A stretch of 64,000 bases of DNA from Deltaproteobacteria bacterium (GCA_020444075.1 JAHLLR010000005.1:55360-119359), one strand, 5' to 3'; positions 18,129-27,828 are shown, numbered from the stretch's first letter. Numbers and translations are program-made. Notes: generated from the letters alone by a model not told the origin.

Positions 18129-20000
18129 GTGGACCGCAACCCGTCAAATCCGTTCGGTGATCTGCTCGAAGTAAATCTGGATGACGGCGTCTGCAGCCGC
18201 CGGGCGCTCTCCGATGCGCTCATCGCCCGATTTCTGGGCGGTCGGGGATTCAATGTGGGGTACCTGTTCGAGCACCTGCCGACGGGCACCGACCCTATGG
18301 GGCCCGGCAACCTGTTGCTGTTTTCCTGCGGTTTGCTCACCGGTTCCCGGGCGCCCACGGCCTCGCGGCTGCATCTCAATGCCCTGTCACCCCTCACCGG
18401 TTTGATCGGGAGTTCCAATGTGGGTGGCTATGCCGGTGCCTGGCTGCGTTCCACCGGCCTTATGAGTATAGTGATCCGGGGCCGGTCAACGACGCCGATT
18501 TTCCTGTACATTTCCGATGCGGGTGCTGAAATCAGGGATGCCGGACCCTATTGGGGGATGGATGCGGTCGATACCCAGGATCGAATCGCCGGTGACCTGG
18601 CCCGGGAGAACCTTCAGATTCTGGCCATCGGCACGGCCGGTGAGTCCGGGGCCCGCTTTGCCTGCATCGTCACCGGAAAAGACCATGCGGCCGGGCGGAC
18701 GGGTCTCGGTGCCGTCATGGGTGCCAAGCACCTGAAGGCGGTGGTCATCGAAAAAGGCACCTTCAAGCCTTTCGAGGACCGGCGCCACCTCATCGGCAGT
18801 GCGGTCAAGGAGTATGTCAGGCAGATCAAGGCATCTCCGGATTACGACACCTTCTCCCGCTTCGGTGGTGCCGGATACATCAAGTGGGCCGACGACATGG
18901 GTGTCATGGGTACCCGCAATTACCGGCAAAAGCGTTTCGAGTTGGTGGACCGGGTGGACGGCCGTCGGCTCATCCAAGACAAGCTGCGCTCTTCCGGCTG
19001 CTACCGCTGCCCGGTCCAGTGCAAGGCCGATCTCAAATTCAAGAGCGGGCCCATGAAGGGCCAAACAGCCACCCGTCCGGAATTCGAGCCCATGATCAAC
19101 CTGGGATCAAAATGCGGTCTGGGAGATCTGCAGGCCCTTGTGCGGCTGGACAACCTGTGCACCCGCCTGGGACTGGATTCCACCTCGGCGGCTACGGCCA
19201 TTGCTTTTGCCATGGATCTGTTCGAGCGAGGCATCCTCACCGTCGCCGATACGGACGGCATGACGCTGGGCTGGGGCGACGCCGCGGCCATGGAAACCCT
19301 CATCCGCCAGATGGCGGCCGGCACGGGCGTGGGCGGCATCCTGGCCCAGGGGGTCAAACGGGCTGCGGCCATCATCGGCAACGATGCCTGGAAATTTGCC
19401 GCCCATGTCAAAGGGCTGGAGTTGACCGCTTATCATCCGGCGGCCATTCTGGGCAGTGCGCTGGGCTATGCCGTCTCCAGCCGCGGCGGCGATTACAATA
19501 ATGTCTACGCCTCCCTGGAGCACCGCTGGTCTGCGGAAAAGGGTGCCGAGGCATTCGGGTCTCCCGATTCGGTGGACAGGCAAAGACCCACAGGCAAGGG
19601 CCGGCTGGTGCGCCGGGCCGTGCTGGTGAACATCATTGTCGATAGCCTGGGGTTGTGCAAAGTTCCGACCCTGTCCCTCCTGGGTGCCTTCGACCTGGAA
19701 AATGAAGCGGTGCTCGCATCGGCGATTACCGGACTGTCCCTATACGCCGAAGATCTCTTTCACATCGGGGACCGGATCGCGGCCATGGAGCGCCTGTTCA
19801 ATCTCATGCATGCCCCGGACATGGATGAGGACCGTCTTCCTGACATGTTTTTCCTCGAGGGAGATACGGTGCTGTCGCAAACGGTAATGAGCCGGATGCT
19901 TCTCGATTTTTATGCGGCCATGGGCTGGGACGAAAACGGACGTCCCCTGAATGAAAAACTTGAGGAGCTGGGCATCGAACCTGTTGCGTTCCCATCGTGA
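18129..20000 (+). CDS. aor: tungsten-type aldehyde:ferredoxin oxidoreductase
   Basis: About 623 residues, the usual AOR length. The enzyme oxidises aldehydes to acids with ferredoxin, using a tungstopterin and one [4Fe-4S] cluster. The cluster ligands are visible as C291, C294, C298 (CYRCPVQC) and C510 (DSLGLCK), spaced as in the Pyrococcus enzyme. The N-terminal domain has the family pattern FLGGRGFNVGYL, LTGSRAPTASR and SNVGGYAGAWLR. The start is a GTG with a GGTGGG element seven bases upstream; other GTG codons at 18114 and 18117 are possible. It is followed at 50 bases by an mttB gene, so it may remove an aldehyde formed in amine or betaine breakdown (inference). Confidence 0.9.
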   Translation: MDRNPSNPFGDLLEVNLDDGVCSRRALSDALIARFLGGRGFNVGYLFEHLPTGTDPMGPGNLLLFSCGLLTGSRAPTASRLHLNALSPLTGLIGSSNVGGYAGAWLRSTGLMSIVIRGRSTTPIFLYISDAGAEIRDAGPYWGMDAVDTQDRIAGDLARENLQILAIGTAGESGARFACIVTGKDHAAGRTGLGAVMGAKHLKAVVIEKGTFKPFEDRRHLIGSAVKEYVRQIKASPDYDTFSRFGGAGYIKWADDMGVMGTRNYRQKRFELVDRVDGRRLIQDKLRSSGCYRCPVQCKADLKFKSGPMKGQTATRPEFEPMINLGSKCGLGDLQALVRLDNLCTRLGLDSTSAATAIAFAMDLFERGILTVADTDGMTLGWGDAAAMETLIRQMAAGTGVGGILAQGVKRAAAIIGNDAWKFAAHVKGLELTAYHPAAILGSALGYAVSSRGGDYNNVYASLEHRWSAEKGAEAFGSPDSVDRQRPTGKGRLVRRAVLVNIIVDSLGLCKVPTLSLLGAFDLENEAVLASAITGLSLYAEDLFHIGDRIAAMERLFNLMHAPDMDEDRLPDMFFLEGDTVLSQTVMSRMLLDFYAAMGWDENGRPLNEKLEELGIEPVAFPS

Positions 20001-20050
20001 ACCCTTCAACCGGCACTACCGCTGCGATCAACCAAAAAGGAAAATTGACC

Positions 20051-21487
20051 ATGAACCTGGAACCTGAAGCCTTTTCTCCCAAGCTGTCCTTCCTGTCGGA
20101 AGCGGACAAGAAAAAAATTTACCACGCGGCCCTTAAGGTGCTCGAACACACCGGCATGACGCTGCAGCACGATGGGGCCATGAAGTTGCTCAAGGATGCG
20201 GGATGCCGCCAGGATGCGGACGGGTTGGTCACCATTCCCGCCGCGCTGGTGGAAAAAGCGGTCGACAGCGCCCCGGCCAACATCCCCATGTTCAACCGGA
20301 AAGGCGAGCAGGTGATGGATCTGGGAGGCCGGCGGGCTTATTTCGGCACCGGCTCCGATCTCATGTACCATGTTGACGGCAAGACGCTTGAGCGGACCCA
20401 TACCCGGCTGGAACACATCGCCCGGGCGGCACGGGTGTGCGACGCTCTGACCAACATCGATTTCATCATGTCTTTTGCCCACCCCCACGACATCGATGCC
20501 CGGCGGGCTTACGTGGAAAGCTTTGCCGCCATGGCAGCCAACTCCGTCAAGCCCATCGTCAACACGGCGGACAGCCGGGCCGACCTGTCGGCCATGTGGG
20601 AAATTTCCAAATTTCTCAGGGGCGGCGAACCCCAGCTGCGTGAAAAGCCCTACTGGATTCAGTATGATGAGCCCATCAGCCCGCTCAAGCATCCCTTCAA
20701 GAGTATCGACAAGCTGATTTTCTGCGCGGAAGCGGGCATGCCGGTGATCTACTCCCCGGCCCCCATCGCCGGCTCCACCGCGCCCATGACCGTCGCCGGA
20801 CACGTGGTTCAGGGACTGGCGGAATGCCTGTTCGGCCTGGTGGTCCACCAGCTTGCCGCACCCGGGGCGCCCTTTCTCATGGGGATGGGTGCCGCCGTGC
20901 TGGACATGGCCACCAGCCAATGCTCCTACAACGCACCCGAATACCTCATGGCATACATGGGCATGGTGGAGATGAGCCATTACTTCGATATCCCCAACTG
21001 GGGCTATGCAGGCACCAGCGATGCTCAGATTCCCGACGGACAAGCTACCTACGAGGCCGGCCTGCTCACCTACATGTCCACCGCCGCCGGTTCCAACCTG
21101 AACCACGATGTGGGCTACCTGGACTTCGGCCTGACGGGCAGCCTGGAGATGATCGTTATCATGGATGAGGTGATCGACCAGATCCGCCGGATCCAAAAAG
21201 GCATCCAGGTAGACGACGATCATCTGGCAGTGGAGGTCATCGGCCAGGGCGGGAGGCAGGGACAATTTCTCACCCACCCGCATACCCTCAAGCACCTTCG
21301 CAGTACGCAGTGGCGGCCGCGGCTGATTTGCCGGAGCGGTTATGAACGATGGTCTGCGGAAGGGAGGACCAGTCTCCTGGAGCGTGCCCATGAACGGTTG
21401 AATCAGATTCTGAAAAGCCACACGGCGACACCCATGGATGAGAAGATGGCCGGCGCCATCGACGCACTGGTCACCCATTTCAAATAA
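20051..21487 (+). CDS. MttB-family (non-pyrrolysine) methyltransferase 1
   Basis: A 478-residue COG5598 protein, homologous to trimethylamine methyltransferase but read without any internal UAG, so it lacks pyrrolysine. Non-pyrrolysine members known so far demethylate quaternary amines such as glycine betaine, proline betaine or carnitine, passing the methyl group to a corrinoid protein. Recognisable pieces are ALKVLEHTGMTLQHDGA near the N-terminus, GTGSDLMYHVDG, and TSDAQIPDGQATYEAGLL. The ATG follows AAGGA; an ATG-like start at 19997 overlapping the upstream stop is less likely. A terminator-like hairpin follows. No corrinoid protein gene is nearby, so the substrate is unknown. Confidence 0.88.
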   Translation: MNLEPEAFSPKLSFLSEADKKKIYHAALKVLEHTGMTLQHDGAMKLLKDAGCRQDADGLVTIPAALVEKAVDSAPANIPMFNRKGEQVMDLGGRRAYFGTGSDLMYHVDGKTLERTHTRLEHIARAARVCDALTNIDFIMSFAHPHDIDARRAYVESFAAMAANSVKPIVNTADSRADLSAMWEISKFLRGGEPQLREKPYWIQYDEPISPLKHPFKSIDKLIFCAEAGMPVIYSPAPIAGSTAPMTVAGHVVQGLAECLFGLVVHQLAAPGAPFLMGMGAAVLDMATSQCSYNAPEYLMAYMGMVEMSHYFDIPNWGYAGTSDAQIPDGQATYEAGLLTYMSTAAGSNLNHDVGYLDFGLTGSLEMIVIMDEVIDQIRRIQKGIQVDDDHLAVEVIGQGGRQGQFLTHPHTLKHLRSTQWRPRLICRSGYERWSAEGRTSLLERAHERLNQILKSHTATPMDEKMAGAIDALVTHFK

Positions 21488-21488
21488 C

Positions 21489-21522
21489 GCGGATGCCTGT
21501 CGATCGCGTGTCCGCTTTTTTT
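21489..21522 (+). terminator. terminator-like hairpin after mttB 1
   Basis: GCGGA (21489-21493) pairs with TCCGC (21511-21515), extended by weaker pairs inside, and is followed by seven T residues. It lies two bases after the mttB 1 stop codon and before mttB 2, so the second gene may be transcribed less or separately. Confidence 0.5.
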
Positions 21523-21556
21523 AATAAAAATCAGAATGGATTAATGGAGGCGAACG

Positions 21557-23026
21557 GTGATTCAAACCTCGCGAACCGAAACCCGCAGTGTTGAGATGAG
21601 CGTCCTGACCGATGATCAGATCTGGGAAATCCGCCAGGCGGCCTTTGAAGTGATTGAAAAATCGGGCTTCAAATGCCTTCATGCGGGGGCCCGGCGGATG
21701 CTGGCCGGCGCCGGTGCCATCGTCAAGGGCGAACGGGTGAAGATTCCCCGCTACATTGTCGAAGGCTGCCTGACGACAGTCCCCAAGGGGTGGACCATCT
21801 ATGATCGCTGCGGCCGACGGGCCATGGAAGTGGAGGGACGAAAAAGCCATTACAGCACCTCGACGGCCAGCCCCAACACCAAAGATGCCCTCACCGGAGA
21901 GTACCACGAAACGCGGGTCCAGGATATCGCCATCGGCGCCAAGGTGGCCGACGCCCTGCCCCACATCGACTTTGTCATGCCCATGGGTTCGGCGCAGGAC
22001 GTCAACGGAACGGTGGCTGACCTGTACGAGTTTGAAGCGGTGGTTACCAACACCTGCAAACCCATGGTCTTCATCGGATACACCCCCACGGGTTGCGAAT
22101 ATGTTTTTGAAATGGCGGCAGTCGTCGCCGGGGGGGCCGATCGATTGAGGGAACGCCCCTTCGTGCTGCTTTATCCGGAGGCGATCTCGCCCTTTGTATT
22201 CCCCCAGGAGGTGGTGGATCGCATCTTCATCGCAGCCGACCGTTACCTGCCCCAGGTCCCCGGTGCCACGGCGCAGCCCGGGGCCACATCGCCCATGACC
22301 CTGGCCGGCACGGTGGTTCAGATCACCGCCGAATCCCTGATCCATATCAGCCTGGCCCAGCTGCGCAACCCCGGTTGCCCCGTATCCATGAGCGGCAACG
22401 TCGGCATCCTGGATATGGCCACCGCCCTGATGGCATTCGGTGCGCCCGAGGGCAGCCTGGGACTGGCGGCCCAGGCCCAGGTGGCCCAGTCCTTCGGCCT
22501 GCCCACATGGGGTCTGGCCGGGGCCACCGACGCCAAGCGCCTGGATGCCCAGGCCGGCATCGAGAGCACCTTCGCCATTTTCAGCCAGGCCCTGGCGGGG
22601 CTGAACATGATCCATGACGTGGGATATATGGCCAGCGGTATGGCCTGTTCCTGCGAGCAGCTGGTCATGGGCAACGAAATCATCGGCATGACCAAGCGCT
22701 TCATCGAAGGCATCACCGTGAATGCGGACACCCTGGCCCGCGACGTTATCGACGCGGTGGGACCCGGCGGCAATTTCCTGGCCCAGCGGCACACGGTCGC
22801 CCATCTGCGCAAAGAGCTGTGGCAGGCCCGATTGCTGAACCGGCAGCCCATCGCCACCTGGCAGGCGGCCGGCCAGCCCGCCATGGAGGACCGGGTCCGT
22901 GAGGAGGTGCGCAAGATCGTGGAGACTCACCGACCCGACCCCTTGGACGGCAACATCCGTGAAGAAGTGCAGCGGCTGAAACGGGAAGGGGAAAAGGAGA
23001 TATTGGCCAGGATGAAAAAAGCCTGA
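21557..23026 (+). CDS. MttB-family (non-pyrrolysine) methyltransferase 2
   Basis: A 489-residue COG5598 protein, second of four in the window. It starts at a GTG with GGAGG six bases upstream. Family features include EVIEKSGFKCLHAGARRML, MPMGSAQDVNGTVADLYEF, GATAQPGATSPMTLAGTV and ATDAKRLDAQAGIEST. No in-frame stop interrupts it. It is clearly diverged from mttB 1, so it probably has a different substrate rather than being a recent copy. It is 69 bases downstream of mttB 1, on the same strand. No methyl-accepting corrinoid protein is in the window. Confidence 0.88.
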   Translation: MIQTSRTETRSVEMSVLTDDQIWEIRQAAFEVIEKSGFKCLHAGARRMLAGAGAIVKGERVKIPRYIVEGCLTTVPKGWTIYDRCGRRAMEVEGRKSHYSTSTASPNTKDALTGEYHETRVQDIAIGAKVADALPHIDFVMPMGSAQDVNGTVADLYEFEAVVTNTCKPMVFIGYTPTGCEYVFEMAAVVAGGADRLRERPFVLLYPEAISPFVFPQEVVDRIFIAADRYLPQVPGATAQPGATSPMTLAGTVVQITAESLIHISLAQLRNPGCPVSMSGNVGILDMATALMAFGAPEGSLGLAAQAQVAQSFGLPTWGLAGATDAKRLDAQAGIESTFAIFSQALAGLNMIHDVGYMASGMACSCEQLVMGNEIIGMTKRFIEGITVNADTLARDVIDAVGPGGNFLAQRHTVAHLRKELWQARLLNRQPIATWQAAGQPAMEDRVREEVRKIVETHRPDPLDGNIREEVQRLKREGEKEILARMKKA

Positions 23027-23498
23027 TTGCAAAGCATTCCCTGCCCGGATGGCGGCCGTGCCTGAACAGGAGTCGTGCCGCGCCTGCGCGGCGGAGCGTG
23101 AATGATCGCAACGGATAATTCATTTATCCGTTGCAGGGGGTGGATAAAGGATCTCAAAAAAAACCAACCAGAAAGCAGATGGACTTAAAATTATTGATTT
23201 ATCAGTAGGATATGATAAAAATGGGTGGAGATGCGAACCGTCGGCATGGGTTGCATCAATTCTCAACCTATGAAGTCGGTTGCCCGTCGTATGGCAAGGG
23301 GTGACCCACGTTCGTATTTTCAGGCCCAATCAACCGCTGGCCTGACCGTAGCGGGGGAAAAGCAGCCTTCCTCTATTTAGGCGCGGCCGGACTACCATCC
23401 TGCCTGCGGACCGGCTCTGCCACCCATGCGGGTTTTGTCCATCGGCAAGACCCGAACCGGGCTCACCATCAGCACCGATGGGACTGCGAGAAGCATCG
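23027..23498. other. gene-free gap with two perfect hairpins and an operator-like motif
   Basis: This 472-base stretch between mttB 2 and the glucan cassette has no credible gene. GCCGCG-CCTG-CGCGGC (23077-23092) is a perfect stem. GCAACGGATAA (23108-23118) pairs perfectly with TTATCCGTTGC (23124-23134) across a five-base loop; neither hairpin has a T-run. ATTGATTTATCA (23193-23204) differs at one base from the ATTGATATATCA element found at 17.1 and 37.7 kb. Base composition becomes GC-richer from about 23.5 kb. Confidence 0.5.
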
Positions 23499-24620
23499 AT
23501 GCCGGATCATGTTACTGCAATCCCACCCACCCGCCTGCGCGGCGTCAACCTGGGCGGATGGCTGGTTCTGGAAAAATGGATGACGCCGAGCCTGTTCGAG
23601 AGGCTTGCCGCCACCGACGAGACCACCTGGTGCGCGGAGTTGGGTTCAGAAGCGCCGACGCGGCTGCGCAGCCACTGGGAGCGCTTCATCACGCGCGAGG
23701 ATTTTGCGTGGCTGGCTGACGTTGGCATCAACGCCGTGCGCATCCCGCTGGGGCATTGGATCTTCGGGCCTCCCTATCCGTATCACCCAAAATACGGCGC
23801 CGACCCCCATCCCTTCGTCGAGGGCGGCGTCGAGGTACTGGACCGCGCGCTCGGATGGGCCGAGGCGGTCGGCCTGCGTGTCATCCTCGATCTCCATGCG
23901 GCGCCCGGCTGCCAGAACGGTTTCGACAACGGCGGCATCCTGGGCGTCTGCGAATGGCACACGCGCGAGGAATACCTGGCCCACGCGGTGGCGGTGCTGG
24001 GCCGCCTCGCCGAACGCTTCGGCCGCTCCCCCGCCCTTTTTGCGATCCAACTGCTCAACGAACCGCGTTGGGATGTACCCACGGCGCTGCTCAAGGATTA
24101 CTACCGGCGCGCTTACGAAGCGGTCCGCGCCCACTGCCCGCCGGAACGCGTGGCGGTCGTCTTCCACGACGGCTTCCGTCCGCACCGCGAGTACCTGGGC
24201 TTCATGCAGCCGCCGGCGTTCAAGAACGTGATCTTCGACGTGCATCGCTACCAGTGCTTCGAACGTGAGGACCTCGACATGGACATCCACGGCCACCTGC
24301 ACAAGGCGGGGGACCTGCGGCGTCAGGAGGCTGACGAGATCCAGCGCGGACTGGGGCTGCCCGCCATCGTGGGCGAATGGAGCCTGGGGCTCGACCTCAA
24401 GGTGGTTTCGCTCTGGGCCGAGGGGCCGTTCGACCACGCGCTTCAGCACATGGATGCGTTCCAGAAGAACGTTGCCCTTCGTGCGTATGGCGCCGCGCAG
24501 CTGCTTTCCTTCGAGCGCTACCGCGGCTGGTTCTTCTGGAGCTACCGCACCGAGACCACGCCGGCGTGGTGCTTTCGCGAGTGCGTCGAGCGAGGATGGC
24601 TGCCGCCGCGATTTCAGTGA
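23499..24620 (+). CDS. GH5 exo-beta-1,3-glucanase-like glycoside hydrolase
   Basis: A 373-residue hydrolase of clan GH-A. The opening LRGVNLGGWLVLEKWMTPSL resembles the start of fungal exo-beta-1,3-glucanases of GH5. The acid/base Glu is E188 (LLNEPRW) and the nucleophile E293 (IVGEWSLG), spaced as expected. There is no signal peptide, so it should act in the cytoplasm on imported oligosaccharides. An ATG seven codons upstream is an alternative start. It begins a plus-strand cassette of sugar importer genes and a GH30 enzyme, fitting use of beta-1,3/1,6-glucan pieces. Codon use is richer in GCG/CGC than the flanking mttB and ech genes. Confidence 0.85.
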   Translation: MPDHVTAIPPTRLRGVNLGGWLVLEKWMTPSLFERLAATDETTWCAELGSEAPTRLRSHWERFITREDFAWLADVGINAVRIPLGHWIFGPPYPYHPKYGADPHPFVEGGVEVLDRALGWAEAVGLRVILDLHAAPGCQNGFDNGGILGVCEWHTREEYLAHAVAVLGRLAERFGRSPALFAIQLLNEPRWDVPTALLKDYYRRAYEAVRAHCPPERVAVVFHDGFRPHREYLGFMQPPAFKNVIFDVHRYQCFEREDLDMDIHGHLHKAGDLRRQEADEIQRGLGLPAIVGEWSLGLDLKVVSLWAEGPFDHALQHMDAFQKNVALRAYGAAQLLSFERYRGWFFWSYRTETTPAWCFRECVERGWLPPRFQ

Positions 24621-24708
24621 GCGCTGCCGTTTGCCAGACCTTGGCGGGCGATGTCTCCCGCCAGCCGGACTCTGGCTTTCCCACGACCCCGTCGGACAAG
24701 GAGGGGGC

Positions 24709-26124
24709 ATGCAGGCGGAAAAGGACGATAATACGGCGCAGGGCCCCCTTCGGCGCTGGCTGGATGACATGCCCCTGGGCCTGGCGCCCCTGCTGATTGC
24801 GTGCATGGGCCTGATCGCCGGCCTCTATCTGCTGGTCAATCCGGTGCGCGGCGGGCATGCCGACCTGTCCATGTGGGTCTTCGGCCCGCTGCACGCCGAC
24901 GCCTACCAAACGGCCGCCGACGGCTTTGCGAAAATGACCGGCCGCACGGTCGACGTCCAGCTGATCAACTACAACGCAGTCAACCAGAAGCTGCGCTCGG
25001 CGCTGTGGGCGGCGGTGAACATCCCCGACCTGGTGGAGATCGAGAAAAGCGCGGCCGGCGGATTCTTCCGCGGGCCGCTGGACAAGGTCGGCTTCCTCGA
25101 CCTGAAACCCTTTCTGGAGCGCGACGGCATCCTCGACCGGATTCCGGCCAACGCCCTGGCCGCCTACACCGACCGCGGGGCCATTTTCGGGGTGCCCCAC
25201 GACATCCATCCGGTGATGCTGGCCTACCGCGCCGACATCGTCGACTCCTACCTGGCCCGGCGCGGCCTGCGCATGGCGGATCTGGCGACCTGGGACGACT
25301 ACTTCCGCGAACTGCACGACCTCCTCGTCCCCGACCAGCGCTACCTGCTGCAAATCGAGTACGGCGACGCCTGGGCATTCCAGATCTTTTTGATGCAGCG
25401 CGGCGGCGGCATCTTCGGCCCCCGCGGCGAGCTGCGCATGGACGACGAGGTCGCCGTGGGGACCATGACCTGGATGATCCCGCTGGTTGCCGAGGCGGAG
25501 GGCCGAAAGGTGGCCGAATCCCTGGGCAACTGGGACCCGTCCTTCTATCGCGGCTTCATCGAGGGGTTCTACATCGCCGCGCTCTGCCCGGACTGGCGCA
25601 CCTCGCAGCTGGAGGCCTTCGCCGGGGAGCTGTCCGGCAAACTGCGCCTCGTGCCGCTGCCGGCGCCTGCGCCGGGCGGACTGCGCACCAGCCAGATGGG
25701 CGGCACCATGCTGGGAATCGCGCGCTCGGCGAAGGACCCCGGGCTGGCCTGGCAGTTCGCCCGGCAGATCTACTACGGCTCGCCGACCCAGCACGGCCGG
25801 CTGTTCCGGATTACCAACATCCTCACCCCCGACCGCCGCGCCTGGGGGGACCCGGCTTACCATGAAGCCCGGCCTTACTGGGGCAACCAGGTGCTGGGCG
25901 AGCAGTTCATCGCCCTGGCCGACGAGGTGCCGCCCTTTTACTCCAGCGGTTTCCTGCCGGTGGCCCAGGCCAAGCTCAACGAGGCCATCGTCGCCTGCTA
26001 CAGCCAGTACCGTTCCCACGGAGCGGAGGGATTCGAGGCCTTTGTGCGCCAGCGCCTGAAATCGGCCGCCGACCACGTGCGCCGGCAGATGCAGCGCGAA
26101 CCCGACTGGGACGCGGGGAGGTGA
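24709..26124 (+). CDS. membrane-anchored sugar ABC transporter substrate-binding protein (family 1)
   Basis: A 471-residue extracellular solute-binding protein. The start follows AAGGAGGGGG; a much longer upstream frame runs through the GH5 gene in another frame and is not real. The N-terminus is not a normal signal peptide: 21 or so polar residues precede one hydrophobic segment (APLLIACMGLIAGLYLLV), with no clear cleavage site, so the protein is probably anchored to the membrane facing the periplasm. The body has the sugar-binding pattern TGRTVDVQLINYNAVNQKL, DLVEIEKSA and GVPHDIHPVMLAYRAD. It precedes two permeases and an ATPase. Confidence 0.85.
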   Translation: MQAEKDDNTAQGPLRRWLDDMPLGLAPLLIACMGLIAGLYLLVNPVRGGHADLSMWVFGPLHADAYQTAADGFAKMTGRTVDVQLINYNAVNQKLRSALWAAVNIPDLVEIEKSAAGGFFRGPLDKVGFLDLKPFLERDGILDRIPANALAAYTDRGAIFGVPHDIHPVMLAYRADIVDSYLARRGLRMADLATWDDYFRELHDLLVPDQRYLLQIEYGDAWAFQIFLMQRGGGIFGPRGELRMDDEVAVGTMTWMIPLVAEAEGRKVAESLGNWDPSFYRGFIEGFYIAALCPDWRTSQLEAFAGELSGKLRLVPLPAPAPGGLRTSQMGGTMLGIARSAKDPGLAWQFARQIYYGSPTQHGRLFRITNILTPDRRAWGDPAYHEARPYWGNQVLGEQFIALADEVPPFYSSGFLPVAQAKLNEAIVACYSQYRSHGAEGFEAFVRQRLKSAADHVRRQMQREPDWDAGR

Positions 26125-26126
26125 CC

Positions 26127-27014
26127 ATGCAGATGCGCAATGCCCGCACCGCGCCGTACCTCTTTCTGGCGCCCTTCGTGATCAGCTTCCTGATCTTCGG
26201 CGCCTATCCGATCGTGCGCAGCATGATCCTGTCGCTCTACATCACCTCGGGGCCGGAGGCCCAGCATTTCGTCGGACTGGACAACTACCTGTACCTGCTG
26301 CGGGACCCCGATTTCTGGACCGCCTTTAGCAACACCGCCACCTTCGCCGCCGGCAGCGTCGCGCTGCAGCTGCCGCTCAGCCTCGGCCTGGCGATTCTGC
26401 TCAACCGCCCCGACGTCCGCGGCCGCGACGTCTTTCGCTTCATCTTCTTCTCGCCCAATCTGATGGGGCTGGTCTTTTCGGCCCTGCTGTTCATGCTGAT
26501 CCTGGCCCCCCGGTTCGGCCTGCTCAACGCCAGCCTGCACGCCCTTTTCGGCCTGCCGCTGACCACGCGCTGGCTGTCGACGCCCGAGCTGGTCATGCCG
26601 GCGCTCATCATGGTGGCCCTGTGGCTCTACACCGGCTTCAACATGGTCTACTTCCTGGCCGCCCTGCAGTCCGTCGACGGCGAATTATATGAAGCCGCCA
26701 CCATCGACGGGGCCGGCCGCTGGTCACAGTTCTGGCATGTCACCCTTCCGGGCATCAAGCCGGTGCTGATCTTCGTCGTGGTGCTATCGACCATCGGGTC
26801 GTTCCAGCTGTTCGAACTGGCCTTTCTGCTGCTGGGCAACAGCTCGGGCCCCGATCAGGCGGGCCTGACCATCGTCATGTACCTTTACCAGAACGGATTT
26901 CTGGGGGGCGACCTGGGTTATGCGGCCGCCATCGGCTGGACCCTGGCGGGCATGGTGTTGATCCTGTCGTTGATTCAGCTGCGTATCACCGGCACCGGCA
27001 AGGAGGACCGCTGA
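26127..27014 (+). CDS. sugar ABC transporter permease (MalF/UgpA-like)
   Basis: A 295-residue inner-membrane permease with six hydrophobic segments and the EAA loop YEAATIDGAGRWSQFWHVTL at about residues 189-208, typical of CUT1 sugar importers. The opening RTAPYLFLAPFVISFLIF is characteristic. The ATG used lies six bases after GGAGG; a GTG two codons upstream is an alternative. It starts two bases after the binding-protein stop, which suggests translational coupling. It pairs with the next permease to import the glucan oligosaccharide. Confidence 0.9.
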   Translation: MQMRNARTAPYLFLAPFVISFLIFGAYPIVRSMILSLYITSGPEAQHFVGLDNYLYLLRDPDFWTAFSNTATFAAGSVALQLPLSLGLAILLNRPDVRGRDVFRFIFFSPNLMGLVFSALLFMLILAPRFGLLNASLHALFGLPLTTRWLSTPELVMPALIMVALWLYTGFNMVYFLAALQSVDGELYEAATIDGAGRWSQFWHVTLPGIKPVLIFVVVLSTIGSFQLFELAFLLLGNSSGPDQAGLTIVMYLYQNGFLGGDLGYAAAIGWTLAGMVLILSLIQLRITGTGKEDR

Positions 27015-27015
27015 C

Positions 27016-27825
27016 ATGCGACGGGCCATTGTTTACAGCCTTCTCGTGGTGTTCTCCATTGGGTGCCTGGTGCCCATCGTCTGGCTTGTGGTCTCGGCGT
27101 TCAAGGCCAACGCCGATTTCCAGGCCTATGCCTTCGTGCCGCCCGTCGACCGTCTGACGATGGCCAACTTTCCCAGTCTGTTCAAGCAGATGCCCTTCCT
27201 GCGCTTCATGGTGAACAGCTTCTTCGTTGCCGGCGCAACGGTCATCGTCCAGCTGTTCTTCTCCTCCCTGGGCGGGTTCGCCCTGGCCAAGTACGAGTTC
27301 GCCGGGAAGAAGGCGATCATGGGCGTCATGCTCGCCACCATGATGATTCCGGGCCCCGTGCTGCTCGCGCCGATGTACGAGCTGATCTACCACCTGCGGC
27401 TGATCGACAGTCATCTCGGACTGATCGTTCCGGGCATGGTCAACGTCTTCGGCATGTTCCTGTTCCGCCAGTCGATGCTGTCGGTTCCCGACGAGATGCT
27501 GCAGGCCGCCCGCATGGACGGGTGCAACGAATTCCAGATTTTCTGGCACGTGGTGATGCCGGTCAGCCGGCCCATCGTAGGCGCGTTCTGTCTCATCGCC
27601 TTCATGGGGACCTGGAACAGTTTCCTCTGGCCGCAGATCATTCTGCAGAGCAGCGACCGCTTCACCCTGCCGATCGGCCTGAACCAGATGGTCGGCGTGT
27701 ACGAGGCCGACTATGGCGCAATGATGGCCGGCACCCTGCTGGCGGTGCTGCCGGTCGTCATGCTGTTTTTTCTCCTGCAGAAGGAGTTCATCGCCGGATT
27801 GACCAAGGGCGCAGTGAAGGGATAA
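27016..27825 (+). CDS. sugar ABC transporter permease (MalG/UgpE-like)
   Basis: A 269-residue second permease of the CUT1 importer. It has six hydrophobic segments, the N-terminal pattern PIVWLVVSAFKANADF, and the EAA loop LQAARMDGCNEFQIFWHVVM near residues 162-181. It begins one base after the previous stop, with AAGGAGG nine bases upstream. Together with the first permease it forms the channel energised by the ATPase that follows. Confidence 0.9.
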   Translation: MRRAIVYSLLVVFSIGCLVPIVWLVVSAFKANADFQAYAFVPPVDRLTMANFPSLFKQMPFLRFMVNSFFVAGATVIVQLFFSSLGGFALAKYEFAGKKAIMGVMLATMMIPGPVLLAPMYELIYHLRLIDSHLGLIVPGMVNVFGMFLFRQSMLSVPDEMLQAARMDGCNEFQIFWHVVMPVSRPIVGAFCLIAFMGTWNSFLWPQIILQSSDRFTLPIGLNQMVGVYEADYGAMMAGTLLAVLPVVMLFFLLQKEFIAGLTKGAVKG

Positions 27826-27828
27826 CCA

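Noticed and set aside
24265..24708. N-terminal extension of the sugar-binding protein
   Set aside because: It overlaps GH5 in another frame, is Arg/Ser-rich like a shadow translation, and a strong ribosome site precedes the ATG at 24709.
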